A stretch of 64,000 nt of DNA from Chamaecrista fasciculata (lineage: Eukaryota > Streptophyta > Magnoliopsida > Fabales > Fabaceae). Below the pieces are notes generated by a model. The model was not told the origin of the DNA. It did not search any database and saw only the letters and a program-made list of their open reading frames with translations. The stretch is from contig QANZ01014428.1 of assembly GCA_003254925.1 (NCBI GenBank), forward strand, positions 3,587 through 67,586, given 5' to 3'. Below are positions 10,048-22,800 of this stretch, in pieces. The position numbers and the translations under genes were made by a program. How positions within the stretch are numbered: position 1 is the first letter of the stretch; every line of letters begins with the position of its first letter.

Positions 10048-12315
10048 AGCTTACCATGACATTAGAGATCCCACATATGTATGTCCATATTGCAATGCTA
10101 AACTTTGGTGGGAGGAACGAGTAAGGAATGACAAGAACACATCATCCCCAAAATTTTTTTGTGTTGCGGCTGTGGAAAAGTTACATTGCCTAACATCAAG
10201 GAACCTCCAGCCTACCTAAAGAACATAGTGTTTGATCCCTCCCATCCTAAGAGGAAACATTTCCTTGATAATATCAGAGCATACAATATGATGTTTTCCT
10301 TTACATCCATGGGGGGAAAAGTGGATCGGAGTCTCACTAATTCAAGAGGGCCATACTCATTTAGATTGCATGGTGAAAACTACCACCATATGGGTAGTTT
10401 GCTTCCAGTCCACAGACAACCGCCAAAGTTTGCTCAACTCTACATATATGACACCGAAAATGAAGTCAAAAATCGAATTACAGCTATAAGGTAATCAGTG
10501 TTTTCTTCGGGAAATATAAACTAACTATACATTTAAATATAGTTCATCTATTTACCTTCAGTTCTTTCGTTGCCAGCTCATCATCAAAAGAAACAGGCAA
10601 ACTAGATGAAGAAATCGTTACTGGGTTGAAGAACATGCTTGACGTTGTAAATCCCTTTGCCAAAGCTTTCCGTATGGCAAACCAGATGTTTAGAGACAAC
10701 AACCAGGTTAAGCTGCAGCTGCGCCTCATCAAGAAAAGAAATCATGATGGAAGAACCTACAATCTCCCTACAACGTCTGAAGTGGCAACATTAATTGTTG
10801 GTGACATTGACATCAATGCCGGAAACCGAGATATCATTGTACAACAACAGAATGGACTATTGCAGCGGATATCAGAACTACATCCCTCCTATCTTCCAAT
10901 GCATTACCCACTCATATTCACCTTTGGCGAAGATGGATATAGAGACGACATCCCGTACCAATGTCAAGTGATAAAAAGAGCAAGATTGACAATGCGGGAA
11001 TTCTTTGCATATAGGATTCAAGAACGTGATGCTGACCACTCCATTTTGCTGTACTGTAGAAGATTGCTACAACAGTTTATTGTAAATGGATATACCATGA
11101 TTGAAGCGCAGCGTCTTTTATTCATTCGATTGAACCAAAAACTTCTCTGATCTGAACTTTATCAATGCCTCACTGATGCACTTCTTTGGGGTGATAGAGT
11201 TGCTTCGTCTTTTGGTAAACGGATTATTCTTCCATCTGGCTTCACTAGAGGAAGTAGATACACCAGCCAAAATTTCTTAGATGCAATGACAATTTGCAAA
11301 TGGGCTGGGTTTCCTGATTTATTTATCACCTTCACATGCAATCCTAATTGGCCTGAGATACAGCGTTTCGTGCAAAGTAGAGGGCTTCGACCGGAGGATC
11401 GACCAAATATTGTTGCAAGAGTATTCAAAATCAAATTGGGACACTTGATGAAAGATCTAAAAAATGGCTTATTTGGTCGAGTTAGAGGAGGTCAGTTATA
11501 TTGCAATTTGTCATTATAATTTGATAATAACATTTAATTGGCTTCATTGTAAATTAAGACTTCTCTATCAGGCAACTAATATACTTTTTAATTTCTGTTG
11601 AGCAATATTCTATACAGTGGAATTTCAAAAGCGTGGCCTGCCCCACGCTCACATCATTCTATTTTTATATCTGGATGATAAATTCCCCACAGCAAAAGAC
11701 ATTGATCGAATTATCTGTGCAGAAATTCCTGACAAGGAACTAAATCCGGTCTTGCACAAGAATGTGGAGAACTTCGTGATACATGGGCCTTGTGGTTTCG
11801 CAAACAAGTACTCATCTTGCATGAGTGACGGCAAGTGCACAAAGTATTTTCCGAAAAAGTTTGTTGCAAGAAGCAAGATTGATGAAGATGGATTTCCAAT
11901 ATATAGAAGACGTGACACTGGTAGAACCATATTTAAAAATGGTGTTAAGTTGGACAACAGATATGTGGTCCCTTATAATCCGCATCTCTTAATGAAATAT
12001 AAGGCACACATCAATGTGGAGTGGTGCAATCAAGCAAGATCCATAAAGTACTTATTTAAATATGTGAATAAAGGGAATGATAGGGTAACAGGTGCAGTGT
12101 ATAAGACCAATACCAACTCTGAAGGGGAAGAAATTATAGATGAAATTCAGGCCTACTGTGATTGTAGATACATTTCAGCCTGTGAAGCAGTATGGAGGAT
12201 TTTCATGTTTGATATTCACTACAGACAACCTTCAGTTGAACGTCTCAGTTTCCACCTTCCAAACATGTCTAGATTTTCATTTCTTCCATTAATGATGCAG
12301 GTTCTTTATGATTGA
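10048..12315 (+). pseudogene. Helitron Rep region (zinc finger, Helitron-like N domain, HUH motif)
   Basis: Three coding segments (10048-10494, ~10575-11493, 11617-12315) with introns between. A Cys-rich finger YVCPYCNAKLWWEER...CCGCGKV is followed by the Helitron-like N domain (FTSMGGKVDRSL, YRLLFI-type region, TCNPNWPEI). The Rep endonuclease HUH motif is GLPHAHIILFL (~11635) and the paired-Tyr motif is IQAYCDCRYIS (~12150-12180); these would nick and join DNA at the element ends. Breaks: the frame shifts at the T-run at ~10155-10162, and an in-frame TGA at 11148-11150 interrupts NQKLL*SELYQ. After FHLPNMSRF the usual link to the helicase is lost and the frame ends at 12315. Confidence 0.82.
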
Positions 12316-13062
12316 GCACAAATGAAGAATAAAACAAGTCATGAAAGAAAATGAAGGCGTCCCATTTAGAGTTCCATAGAATCACAGTGCTATGATTTAG
12401 CTGAAAATAGAATCTTAATTGATTTTGAGATAGATTAATACATTAGTTGGATAATAATCAATGGCTTAGGCCTTGGAGGATAGATAGTATAATTTTTAAT
12501 TTAGTGTCTATAATTATACATTTTTTGTGTCATAAAATTCTTCTAATGTTGCCAATCATGTGCCTTAACATTCCTTAAGTGCATGTTTCAAGCCAACTCA
12601 TCCAAGACACTTTACAGTTTTCTTGATAATTTAATTTCAACTCAATATATACTTTTATCTCCTTTTTGGCAGAAATCATACATACCCCAAAGTGGCAAGA
12701 TCATACATGATTGGCCATGTCTGCAAAACTTGGCAGCATACTTATTATGGGGATAATGGCTAGAACTAAATTTCAAATTTTTAAAACTATAAGAACTGAA
12801 TTACAAATTTTAGCTTACAGGGACAAGGACCAAATAAAATATTATGTGGAACTACAAGTACCGGTAGAATAAATTATGCAATGAGCAGAGTTTGATTGTA
12901 GTTAGCTATTTTAACTTTCAGTTTTTTCCATATACTCCTCTCAGAGTTTGTTAATTCAATTGGACTATGCTTACTATTGATTTTGCATTAACTAAGCATA
13001 TGACAATTATATAGATGCTAATTAATCTCTTTCTATTTCACATACAGATATAAACATCACTG
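12316..13062 (+). other. Non-coding gap between Helitron Rep and helicase
   Basis: In typical plant Helitrons the Rep and helicase parts are joined by about 150-200 coding residues. Here ~750 bp of AT-rich sequence without homologous coding takes their place. It may be an insertion, or a deletion plus filler; no terminal repeats were recognised. Confidence 0.45.
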
Positions 13063-14712
13063 ATGAACAGAAAAAAAGACTTTGCATTATTGGAAATTGA
13101 AAAGCTACTATCCAGCAATGGCAAAAGTTTAAAATTCTTTCCTCCAATGCCTGTTCCAGAAGAAAGTTGTATACATGATTTTCAGAATAGAATGATCATG
13201 GACCAACTTAATTATGATCAAAGGGCCATGAAATTACAATCTGAAGAATTAATCAAAAACATGACAGAAGAACAGAAGAATGCATTTGACACTATTATGG
13301 AAGCTGTTAATCAAAGGAAGTCTAAGGTCTTCTTATTAATTGGTTATGGAGGAACAGGAAAGACCTATGTTTGGAAGGCACTATCATCAACTATTAGATC
13401 ACGTGGACAAATTGTCTTAAATGTCGTCTCAAGTGGTATTGCAGCATTACTACTTCCTGGAGGCCGGACTGCCCACTCTCAATTCAGCATCCCACTGCAG
13501 ATCACTGATGAATCAACATGCAATATCAAACAAGGATCTGCAATAAGTGACTTAATTAGAAAGACTACATTAATTATATGGGATGAGGCTCCAATGGTGA
13601 AAAAGCAATGTTTTGAAGCTGTTGACCGAACTTTTCGTGATTTGCTCCGTGTCGATAACCCCAATAGTGAATCCCTCCCATTTGGTGGTAAGATTATAGT
13701 ATTTGGTGGAGATTTCAGGCAAATTTTACCTGTGATCCCCAAAGGTTCTAGATCTGACATTGTATATCATACATTGAATTCCTCTTACATATGGAATTAT
13801 TGTCAAGTTTTGACATTGTCAAAGAATATGAGATTGCAATCAGTAAGCACACCTGAGAGTGCAACAAAATTAAAAGAGTTTGCTGAATGGATTCTAAAAG
13901 TTGGTGATGGCAAATTAAATGAACCAAACGATGGAGAGACAGACATTGAAATTCCAGATGATTTATTATTAACAAATGAGACCAATCCATTGCAAGCAAT
14001 TGTGTCAAATACATATCCTAATTTGGTTCAGACTTTTAATAATCCAGCTTTCTTAAAAGATAGAGCAATACTTGCTCCTACCTTGGAAGCCGTGGAGCAA
14101 GTCAACGATTTTGTATTATCTCAAGTTCCCAGAGCTGAAAAGACTTATTTAAGTTCTGATTCAATTTGCAAATCAACTGATGATGACAACTTGCAACATA
14201 CTTTGTATACAACTGAATTTCTAAATAGCATCAAGTGTTCTGGACTTCCTAACCACAAATTGTGTCTCAAGATTGGTGTTCCAGTTATGCTGTTGAGAAA
14301 TATTGACCAATCTTGTGGTCTTTGTAATGGCACTCGATTAATTGTCAACCAGTTGGGCTCCCATGTGATTGGAGCAATTGTGATGAACAATAATAACTTT
14401 GGTCAACAAGTTTTTATTCCACGCATGAACTTGAGTCCTTCAGACACAAAATGGCCATTTAGATTCCAAAGACGACAATTTCCTCTTACTCTGTCTTATG
14501 CTATGACCATTAATAAAAGTCAAGGCCAATCACTAGAGAATGTTGGTCTTTATCTTCCCAAACCAATCTTCACTCATGGGCAACTATATGTTGCTCTCTC
14601 AAGAGTGAAGAGTAAAAAAGGATTAAAAATCCTAATTCATGACAAAGACAAGCTCCCATTAAAAGTCACTAACAATATAGTGTATAAAGAAGTCTTTCAA
14701 AATATTTATTAA
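13063..14712 (+). CDS. Helitron PIF1-like DNA helicase domain
   Basis: An uninterrupted 549-codon frame. Walker A is GYGGTGKTYVWKAL (~residues 93-106) and Walker B is TLIIWDEAPMV. Downstream are the PIF1/RecD2 blocks VFGGDFRQILPVIPKG, TLSKNMRLQ, LKIGVPVMLLRNID and the C-terminal TLSYAMTINKSQGQSLENVG...HGQLYVALSRVKS. These are the SF1B 5'-3' helicase motifs that unwind the transposon strand after Rep nicking. The frame is open although the Rep part is broken, and the upstream link is missing, so this is a helicase remnant rather than a stand-alone gene. The ATG is simply the first in frame. Confidence 0.88.
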   Translation: MNRKKDFALLEIEKLLSSNGKSLKFFPPMPVPEESCIHDFQNRMIMDQLNYDQRAMKLQSEELIKNMTEEQKNAFDTIMEAVNQRKSKVFLLIGYGGTGKTYVWKALSSTIRSRGQIVLNVVSSGIAALLLPGGRTAHSQFSIPLQITDESTCNIKQGSAISDLIRKTTLIIWDEAPMVKKQCFEAVDRTFRDLLRVDNPNSESLPFGGKIIVFGGDFRQILPVIPKGSRSDIVYHTLNSSYIWNYCQVLTLSKNMRLQSVSTPESATKLKEFAEWILKVGDGKLNEPNDGETDIEIPDDLLLTNETNPLQAIVSNTYPNLVQTFNNPAFLKDRAILAPTLEAVEQVNDFVLSQVPRAEKTYLSSDSICKSTDDDNLQHTLYTTEFLNSIKCSGLPNHKLCLKIGVPVMLLRNIDQSCGLCNGTRLIVNQLGSHVIGAIVMNNNNFGQQVFIPRMNLSPSDTKWPFRFQRRQFPLTLSYAMTINKSQGQSLENVGLYLPKPIFTHGQLYVALSRVKSKKGLKILIHDKDKLPLKVTNNIVYKEVFQNIY

Positions 14713-14949
14713 CTCTTCATGACATAACCAAAGCTGAGGTAACTATATTGTTACCTTAATTATATTATTATTTACCGTGATTGAGTCTATTGAATGCATG
14801 TGCAATTCATTCTTATTCTCATTTAAAGTAATGATTAGAAATGATGCCTAATTAATGCTATAAGACTAGCATTTCAAGTTCTTCTACATAATGTAATATT
14901 ACTGTGACTTGTGATTGACGTATTCATTTTCTCTTTGCATTATATACAG

Positions 14950-16565
14950 GTTTCAACTTGCAACAAAAAATCCGGATCAAAATCTACTGAGCAATTACTT
15001 CTTGATGAAAAGGTAATGTAAACATCACATGATATTTACTATTTGAATTAGAATGCTAATTATATAAAGCCATTATTACATGTCACAAAATCTTTTGGCT
15101 GTATACAAAATAGAAAGTTGGAAAATCTTCTGAGTTAAACATGTCAATGTTAATAGCTTTTCAAAAAAAATTGGCCAACTAAAACTTAATGTCCATGCTA
15201 GAATCTCCCTCACTTCTACTCACAATACAAGTTACATGCCTTATACATCAGACAATAGTTTGCTCAAGACTCACGCCTAATGCCTCATCATCAGTCATCA
15301 TATTATGTTTGAACTTAACACTTTCATGCTAGACTCAATTTCACAATTTTCATGATATTAAGCATGTCTTATGTGTATATATTTCAATCACACATTATTC
15401 ACTATTCACAAAAGCTAATGCAAGTTATTAGGCTACCACAATTTTCTTGATAGACAAATATTTTGTTCTTAAATTTCTCATAAATTTATTATGGCTAATC
15501 CATGTCTTAATTATCATTTTTTGCAGTTTGGTACATATCTGATGTTTGCCACTATTGAAGAAATGAAAACATCCAATAGTTGGTAGTTATTTGATTATTC
15601 TCTGTTATCAGTCATTAAAAGATTTCAGTTGCAAATTTAAAACTGCTCGATCATTCTGTTGATGTTTTAGATACAAGAATTAACACCTATTTTGGATTGT
15701 AAATGTTTTGAAGTCAATAGTATGTTCTTTAACACTGTTACCTTAAATATTTTGGAGGGTAATATAGCTGACATTACAAATGCAAATTCATTTGATATAA
15801 GTAGATCAATTATCATATTTTATCATCTTTGGTGTCTTTGGGTCAGTAGACCAATTACTTATTGTGATTAAAATATTGACTAAAATGCACTTTTGGTCTC
15901 ATATAGTTATTTTTAGCAATATTGGGACCTAATTGAAACCATTGTCAAAGTTATAAGACCTAACGTACAATTAATCCTAAAATATCTGTAAAGGGATCAT
16001 TTATTCTTTCATATAATGTTAGGCTACTTATTTTGATTACAATTAAAACCTTAGTGCTGTGTTGCATTTGAAAATATCACTTTAACTTCTTTATATTTGT
16101 TAAACCATAATTACTAAAGAGGGATTAAGAGTACAGAGTATAATGTCTGGACATATTGACTAACATAAAGGCACATGCTTTGAGCTCTCTGGAACCACCT
16201 TTCATTTCACAAGGCTCATATAAAGTTCGAATTACATTTTCATTACAGATTCATTTCTGTCCAATATCTATTGCAATTTGGTTTCATTTTGTTTCAATCC
16301 TAACCAATATATATAAGAACCTACAAAGTGTATCACTTCAATTACATTCCTTATTATACTAACTCTATGAATTATATAGGATCATGGATCATACTGTCTA
16401 GAAAGTCATCAAGATAAATCTTCTTCAAGTGCAGTTGAGTCCACACCTGCCAAATCTAAATCTATCATTGAGGAATTTGACGATACATGTTTGGACGATC
16501 TCTTCACCCCTCAGCTGTCCACCTCCAGACCAAAAAAGCATATTAAAATTGAAAAGACTGACTGA
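14950..16565 (+). pseudogene. RPA-like exons at the Helitron 3' end
   Basis: Three short exon-like blocks: 14950-15012 (ends LLLDEK before GTAATG), ~15527-15586 (FGTYLMFATIEEMK, a block of plant RPA1-like proteins) and 16380-16565 (GSYCLESHQDKSSSS, then VESTPAKSKS and a basic tail PKKHIKIEKTD before TGA). Plant Helitrons often carry RPA70-like single-strand-binding ORFs whose C-terminus has the VESTPAK...KIEK pattern. Most of the OB-folds are absent. The intervening 15013-16379 holds no other recognisable coding. Confidence 0.55.
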
Positions 16566-16928
16566 ACCATAGTTGCAGATTTGGTGACTTAGCCTTTTAG
16601 AACTCTTATTTAACTATTTTGATGGATTAGGAACAATTGACATCTTTTGATTGTAAAAATTCTGATTTCTATGACTTAGATTATTAGCAGTCTAACTTTA
16701 AATAGATAGCTTATTTTGGACTGTAATATAACTTACATCTCAAACACATCTGCAGTCACTATATTATTAATGTAAGTAAGTTAATTATAGTATCATATTA
16801 TCTTTAGTGACCTTGGCTAATAGTTTCAAAGTGGTACAGATGTCATGTGGCAATAGGATTTTATCATTTCATTTACTCATTTTCAAAATGTCACGACTGC
16901 TAAGAATGAATACTGTCAGGAAAACACT

Positions 16929-16955
16929 CGTGCGAACGCACGGGTCTTATTCTAG
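16929..16955 (+). repeat. Helitron 3' terminal hairpin and CTAG end
   Basis: Six-base-pair stem CGTGCG/CGCACG with an AA loop, followed by GGTCTTATT and CTAG. This matches the CTRR end plus subterminal hairpin of Helitrons. The next base is T (16956). Confidence 0.9.
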
Positions 16956-17188
16956 TGATGATAAAATAATAATGTACTAACCAAGGTGAGAAGAGAATAT
17001 GAGGCCAAAAATGAAGGTGAAAAGAGAATATCAGGCCAAAAAAGAAGGTAACAAGAGAATAAGAATAATAATTTTGCTATTAAAAATGAGACTCATTGTA
17101 TTGTCTAACTCTTCTTATTTTTTGGGTAGATATTTTAGATATCATACGATGCACATTATTAGAAATATTGATGTTGCCTTTATTTTTA

Positions 17189-17420
17189 GAGTAAACTAAA
17201 AATTTGGTCCTAAAGGTCACCAAGTTGATAGTTCAGTTCCTAAAAGATTGAAATGTACAATTTAGTCCTTGAAAGATCAAAATAGTATGCTAATTAGTCC
17301 ATTTTATGAACTAAATAATATACTGTTTTAATCTTTTAAAGACTAAAAAGTATACCATTTTAATCTTTCAAGAACTAAATATATATTTTAATTTTTTAGG
17401 AACTAAGTTGTCAGTTACTC
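17189..17420. mobile_element. MITE related to the 4813-5080 element
   Basis: Ends GAGTAAACTAAAAATTTGG and the reverse complement of AAGTTGTCAGTTACTC are inverted repeats similar to the 4813 MITE, and the body has the same TTTAGTCC/GGACTAAA modules. Flanks TTATTTTTA and ATATTTTAA do not form a clean 9-bp duplication, so the copy is old or its ends are eroded. Confidence 0.55.
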
Positions 17421-18103
17421 ATATTTTAAAATACAGTCCCTACATAACCAACAAAAATGGAAATGCTTGTAAAATCTGACAAATTGTCATACTTAGCAAG
17501 GCAATAACATTTAGCACAAATTGATTGAAGAGCAGCAACCAAAGAGAGTTGATAAATGGTGGTGAATGGTGATTAATTAGTATTCATATTAGATGTAAAA
17601 ATGTTAATAACGGATTTATCATCTGAGTTTACAATACGATTAAGAGCTTGGTAAGAATAATGGTTTGAGAGTGGTGTAAAATGGTATAAAAAGTCTTAAT
17701 CATTGATTGAGTATTTGATTAGTGAGTAAGATGAGATGAGTTAGATTGATTTGTAAATCACTATGGATCACACTGATGTTTGTTTTTTAAAACCCTTCAA
17801 ATTGAAAGGTTTAAGATATTCTGAGATTTCAATAATTTTTATTTCTTATTTTACCCTAATCATACTTTTAAATTTTTATAAAATTAAATTTTAAATTAAC
17901 AAATTAAAATATTAAAGTTTAAATTCCTATTATTTTGAAAATTGTAATCTTGATCCTAATTAAAATTCAATTCAAGTTTTCTCTTCTTTCTCTCCTAATT
18001 TTGAATTCATGTTTGGCTTGCTCTCTAAGAATTTTATTATTTAAACTCACCATACTCCATTAGTGATATAATAGCTAAACAACAGATAATGGTCTATTAG
18101 AAG
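17421..18103. other. AT-rich intergenic DNA
   Basis: No exon of the MADS-box gene or other coding sequence is visible. Degenerate repeats of ATTGATT/GATTAG type occur. They partly mirror 18700-18870, as if a larger old element enclosed the hAT MITE, but termini are not clear. Confidence 0.4.
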
Positions 18104-18689
18104 CAATGTTATGAAACCCGGACGGTCGAACCGGTCCGAACGGAACCCGAGAGTAAAGGCGGCTCGGTTTGGACCATTGGACCGTTCAAGAGATTGGACC
18201 GCCCAAAACCGCTTCGGACCGGATTGACCCGGGTTGAACCGCGACCCGGAGCGGTTTTTAGAGAACCGGCCAGGTCACTATTTTCAATGAAAAATTCATT
18301 TTTTTTAGTTTTTTTTTTGTTGGTTTTGTGGGCCAAATGTAAAAAAGTAATATTAAACTCAATAGAAAATATTGTAAACCTATTAAAACAAAGAAAAAAA
18401 CTATTTTTTTAATTTTTACTAACCTAATAATTATTCATGTTGTGATTTTTGTATATTTGATTAATGTAGAACAATGAAATTATGGATTCACAAATATATC
18501 TTACAGTTATACAAACTTTATAGTTATATTTTATCAATTATGGAATATTTATATTTAAAATAATTAATATTTATTTTATTTATATATTTATGACGTCATC
18601 CGGTTCGACCGTCGGTCCAACCGATTGAACCAATTAACCCGTGACCTGAAGAACTGTCCGGGTCACTCCGGTTCGGTTTTAATACATTG
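18104..18689. mobile_element. hAT MITE, copy A of a GC-ended family
   Basis: Ends CAATGTTATGAAACC and, on the other strand, CAATGTATTAAAACC. The perfect 8-bp duplication ATTAGAAG lies at 18096-18103 and 18690-18697. Both ends carry GC-rich CCGGTC/GACCGG-type arms of ~150 bp around an AT-rich core. Eight-base duplications and CA-starting termini indicate the hAT superfamily. Related copies are at 52742-53569 and 61805-62332. Confidence 0.9.
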
Positions 18690-18867
18690 ATTAGAAGTTT
18701 ATAACTTTTTCATTAAATTCTCAATCAATCAAATTGTTTAATTTACCCACCCCATCTTATCTTTTTTCACTCTATTAATGATAATCATTTTTCCACTTCA
18801 TTAATAATCAGTTAATCACCCTACTTGGTTCTTTTTAAAACATTCAATTCAATCAAACACAACCTAA

Positions 18868-19017
18868 GTAAAAGGCCCAAACTTCCGCAAGGAAGCAAGT
18901 TCACTGTCCAAAGAAGACAGAAAATCAGAGACCCAATTCCCATTATGATCTTTAATTACACAGTAACACACACAAGATCCATCAGTAGTTAATTTGCATC
19001 ATTACATAGGTGTTGGA
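18868..19017 (-). pseudogene. N-terminal RNase H-like (RVT_3) fragment
   Basis: The minus strand reads WAPTP, two stops, then CKLTTDGSCVCYCVIKDHNG and NWVSDFLSSLDSELASLRK. This is the first block (N/T-x-DGS, RDHNGNWV) of the same RNase H-like domain whose later blocks appear at 4020-4330. It is a truncated, stop-containing relic. Confidence 0.55.
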
Positions 19018-19871
19018 GCCCATTTGATATTGATTTCTGCTCTTGTAGCTTAGCTTGGAGCAGAAAGATCAAAATAAAAATATTCCGAGACTCCTTATTT
19101 TCCAAAGACCAAAAAAATCATTAATACATAGATAAAGTTAAGAATTTTATGCATTTTAACTGATAAGGCTAAGCAGTTCAAAGAACTGATGAAAACTCAG
19201 TTTAAAACGCTTGATGGAAATAATAGAATTCACTATCCCAGCCACTTTAATAATTTTTTTTTTGTTTTTACATTATCTAATCATACATTATATATTCCTA
19301 AAAACTTATCTAACATACACTGCCACAACAATATTGTGGTCTATTATTCTGTCATTTAGCTCTCAAGTAAACTCAACAAATGTACACCCCCATATACCAT
19401 CCGCCAAATACAAGATAGGAAGACGATTTTCACGATCCACCTCGGAAAGAATGGAACAAAGTTGCCTGCATTCAACAACATAGACAGAAAGACTTGAATC
19501 CTCTGAAGCTTTTAAATAAACTTATCCTGCAAAATTTTGAGCACAGAAGAACACAAATTATATAGGATCCATATTTCAAAATTAGTAGGATCCTCAGCCT
19601 CCTGTATTGTGTCATTCTCTCTGAAGATTTGTTGTATAGATTTCTCTAAAAACATTTCGAGAATTCCAATCCATCAAGGTCACACACAATCTGCCACCAG
19701 GAGGAGGCAGATTTAGCTGGGATCTGAAAATAAACGCCAATAAGTTGGTAAAATTTAGAAAAATGCAAAATGCCTTGAAGCCAATGGATCCTGAAAGACT
19801 AGAAAGGAATTAGACTGATTACCAATAAAAAACCAGCAGAAGGTCATAGGGGGTTTTGTGAATGCAACACT
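19018..19871 (-). other. Probable PRT1 3' UTR and downstream DNA
   Basis: No other gene is seen. The segment follows the PRT1 stop on the minus strand and probably carries its 3' UTR; a polyadenylation site cannot be placed with confidence. Confidence 0.4.
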
Positions 19872-22800
19872 TCAAATGGTGCCTTCAGAGTCATTCTGGG
19901 TATCTTCTCCGTCATCGTCATTAAAAGTGGGTTCATCAGATGTAAAATCTAAACTCTCCAAAGGCACATTGTCAATAGTACCATCGCCTAACTGTCCAGT
20001 AACCAGCCTCATTATATTATGCATAACATTAATTTGTATGTGCTCAAATTGATGTTCTGAGGTGTGCTGCTGATTGAACCGACCAGGAAGCTTGGAGCGA
20101 GTGTTATAGCAATTGCCACAAAGATCAAAACCAATCTTCTCCTTACAGTCTTTGCATCTGTATCTCTCCCCAACTATTGGATACATCTGCATACGAAAGC
20201 CACATGCATCATCACCACACTTGTAAAATACTAGAAGTTTTTAAAGAAAATGCAACTTTAGAAGTATAAAATAAAATGAAAGCAAAGTCCAACTTTAGAA
20301 GAAAATAATAAAATAAAATGAAAGCAAAGTCAACTCTGATCTTCATCTAGGCATATCACGTTGTGAAATATTTGCCTGCTTAGGCAAAAGCCAAATATGA
20401 ACAAAGGATAACAATCTCCAAAAGTGGAGTAATCCAACCAAGGAAAATACTACAACTTTGGAGTAACATACTAAATCTGTCTTTAATAATAATAATGCAA
20501 CCATCAGCTGAAACCTGATAGATCAAACTTAAACAGGGACTATATGTATACCAGTATTTGTGATTATCTCAAATCACAATGTATATGTATATACCTTTTG
20601 AAAGAAAGAAGATACATGCAGAATCGGAGGACAAGAAATCCTCAAACAGAATATGTATGTGTTTGTGATAATCTCAAACCACAATGTAAATCTATATAAT
20701 TTTTTTTCAAAGTAAGAAGAGACATGCAGAACCAAACAATAAGAAATCATTATGTAGGTATGTATACATATATACACGTAGGAAACAAAAGCATCAGCTC
20801 AAAGGAGCTCTTAAAGGTCTAATCCCTCTGCATAATCCATGTGCTGACATCACATTGAATCCGAAAGGACACTATTTTGCAAAAGGGGGAGGAAACCGAC
20901 TTCTCATTAAAAGCTCTGGCATAGATCTTTATCCATACACCACAACACGCAAGCTAACAATAGTCCCGTCAGTCATACTATCAGGAACTAAACAAGTAAT
21001 CGGTGCATGGCTGCAGCTAGATCAGGGTATGCTTAACTCCTTTCGTAAACCAAAATGTCAAATTTAACCAATTATTTTGCAGTCAACAAGGAGAAGTAGC
21101 CACATTAAAAAGAAAGCGCCAAGCTATGCCAACACCACCTAGGTTAGATGTACTGTACGCCTTCCTGGTAATACTTGACACTCATTTCCACCATCACAAC
21201 CCCAAACGTGAGAGGGAGGGAAAGGGTTTTTTATTTTTATTTTATTTTTTTTTTTTTTGGGGGGGGGGNNNNNNNNNNNNNNNNNNNNNNNNNNNNNNNN
21301 NNGGGTTGCACACAAGAAAAATGCAGGATGAACAGATTAGTGTGTTTACCCCACAAAAATCACAACCAACTCCAATGTGAACTTTCGAGTGAGGATCAGC
21401 CCACCATGCTATCCTTTCTTCTTCTTTGTCATTTTCCAATGAACCTGAAAGCAGACACTAGATAGTAAGAGGAAAACAAGAAGATGGAACAGTTGTGTTA
21501 ATGAAAAACCTAAGTAAATTAAAGTGTCAACTGTCATGCATTTGTCTTTGTAGATGAAAAGAAAGGAAAAGTAAAAAATTATAAGATATGAGAAATTACT
21601 GACAGGGAGAGGATATAAATATTTCCAAAACCTAGAAGAAAACATAATCAAAAGGGTAAAATGTGCCAAAACAAATATTGCCGATCAATCCATCAATCAA
21701 TAATGGAAACTCCCTCAAAACCAAGGGCAGAGCACCAGAGGAAGAAATAAACACAACACTATCTTGTAACATAAATAGGAACAAAGAAGAAGAGACGCTC
21801 TTGAAGAAATCAACATTCCACACCAACCAATTATACTAAGAACCATAAAAACCACAGATTGCCACAACCCCCTGATTCAAACCAAAACCTTGAGTATGTG
21901 TCATGAAAAGAGAGAATGCAGAAAGTTTATTGGATTGATGCACTTCACTTATGGCCTACTCAATCCACACGAGATGGGAGGAAAAATTCAACAGAAAGAA
22001 TCAATAAACCTTTCCTAAATCAAAGCAATCAGTAATTCCCATATCATAGCAGTCAGCTCTATATGCTTACCCTTGATTATTGCCAGGCATAAGAGTTGAT
22101 CTTTGTGGTTCTTCCCAGGCTGAAGATTAATTCACGAATTGTTTGGCAGTTATCAATATGGACATCGATATTCTCTCTTATTAAGCTTCTTTAGCTATGT
22201 GTCAGGTTTTTTTTTAGCCCTACGGGATAAGTTTTCCTCTTAGGGTGATATGAAGGAAGCCTCTTTCTGAATTCCTGTGGTTCAAAAGGTATATAAGAAC
22301 TTAAATGACTGGAAGTATTCATTTCTCTCTTTGGGTTTTTATCACTGATTTAGTCTCGTTTATCTAGTATTTCCCAATATATATATATATATATATATTT
22401 CTTTCTTTAGAATTACAATGTGAGTAACTTGAGAATTAGAGAAGATTCAGACTGATGTTCTTATGTTTGAGGCAAGAAGAGTGATAAGGCATCATCACAT
22501 TAGAAGATAGGTGGTCTAATCTAATTGTTGGCACATTGTAGTTCAAAATCATTGCTTCAGTTAAACTTAGATGGAAGTTTATTTCCCAGGGGAAAAAAAA
22601 TCTTTAATCTCTCTGCGCATAAGCAATGTTTTTGTACGAAGTTTAGGTAGGACACTTGAGGATGAGTTGTGATAATAGGTGGAATTCCACTTGAACAAAG
22701 AGGGGACTGTTCATTCTTTGAAGCCTTTCTAAACCTATACCACTGGCCTTTCACCTTGGGTAATTTCCCATTTCTCTGGTATAGAACTTGTTTGGTTTAT

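Larger units (their letters stand above)
6400..16955 (+). mobile_element. Decayed autonomous-type Helitron
   Basis: The body encodes, in order, a short N-terminal region, a zinc-finger/Helitron-like N domain with HUH Rep motif, a PIF1-like helicase and RPA-like exons, which is the plant Helitron gene set. The 3' end has a perfect hairpin CGTGCG-AA-CGCACG (16929-16942) followed 12 nt later by the terminal CTAG (16952-16955), with T next, as expected for insertion between A and T. The 5' terminus (a TC preceded by A) could not be fixed; 6400 is approximate. In-frame stops, a frameshift and a missing link between Rep and helicase show it is no longer autonomous. Helitrons replicate by rolling circle. 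Confidence 0.8.
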
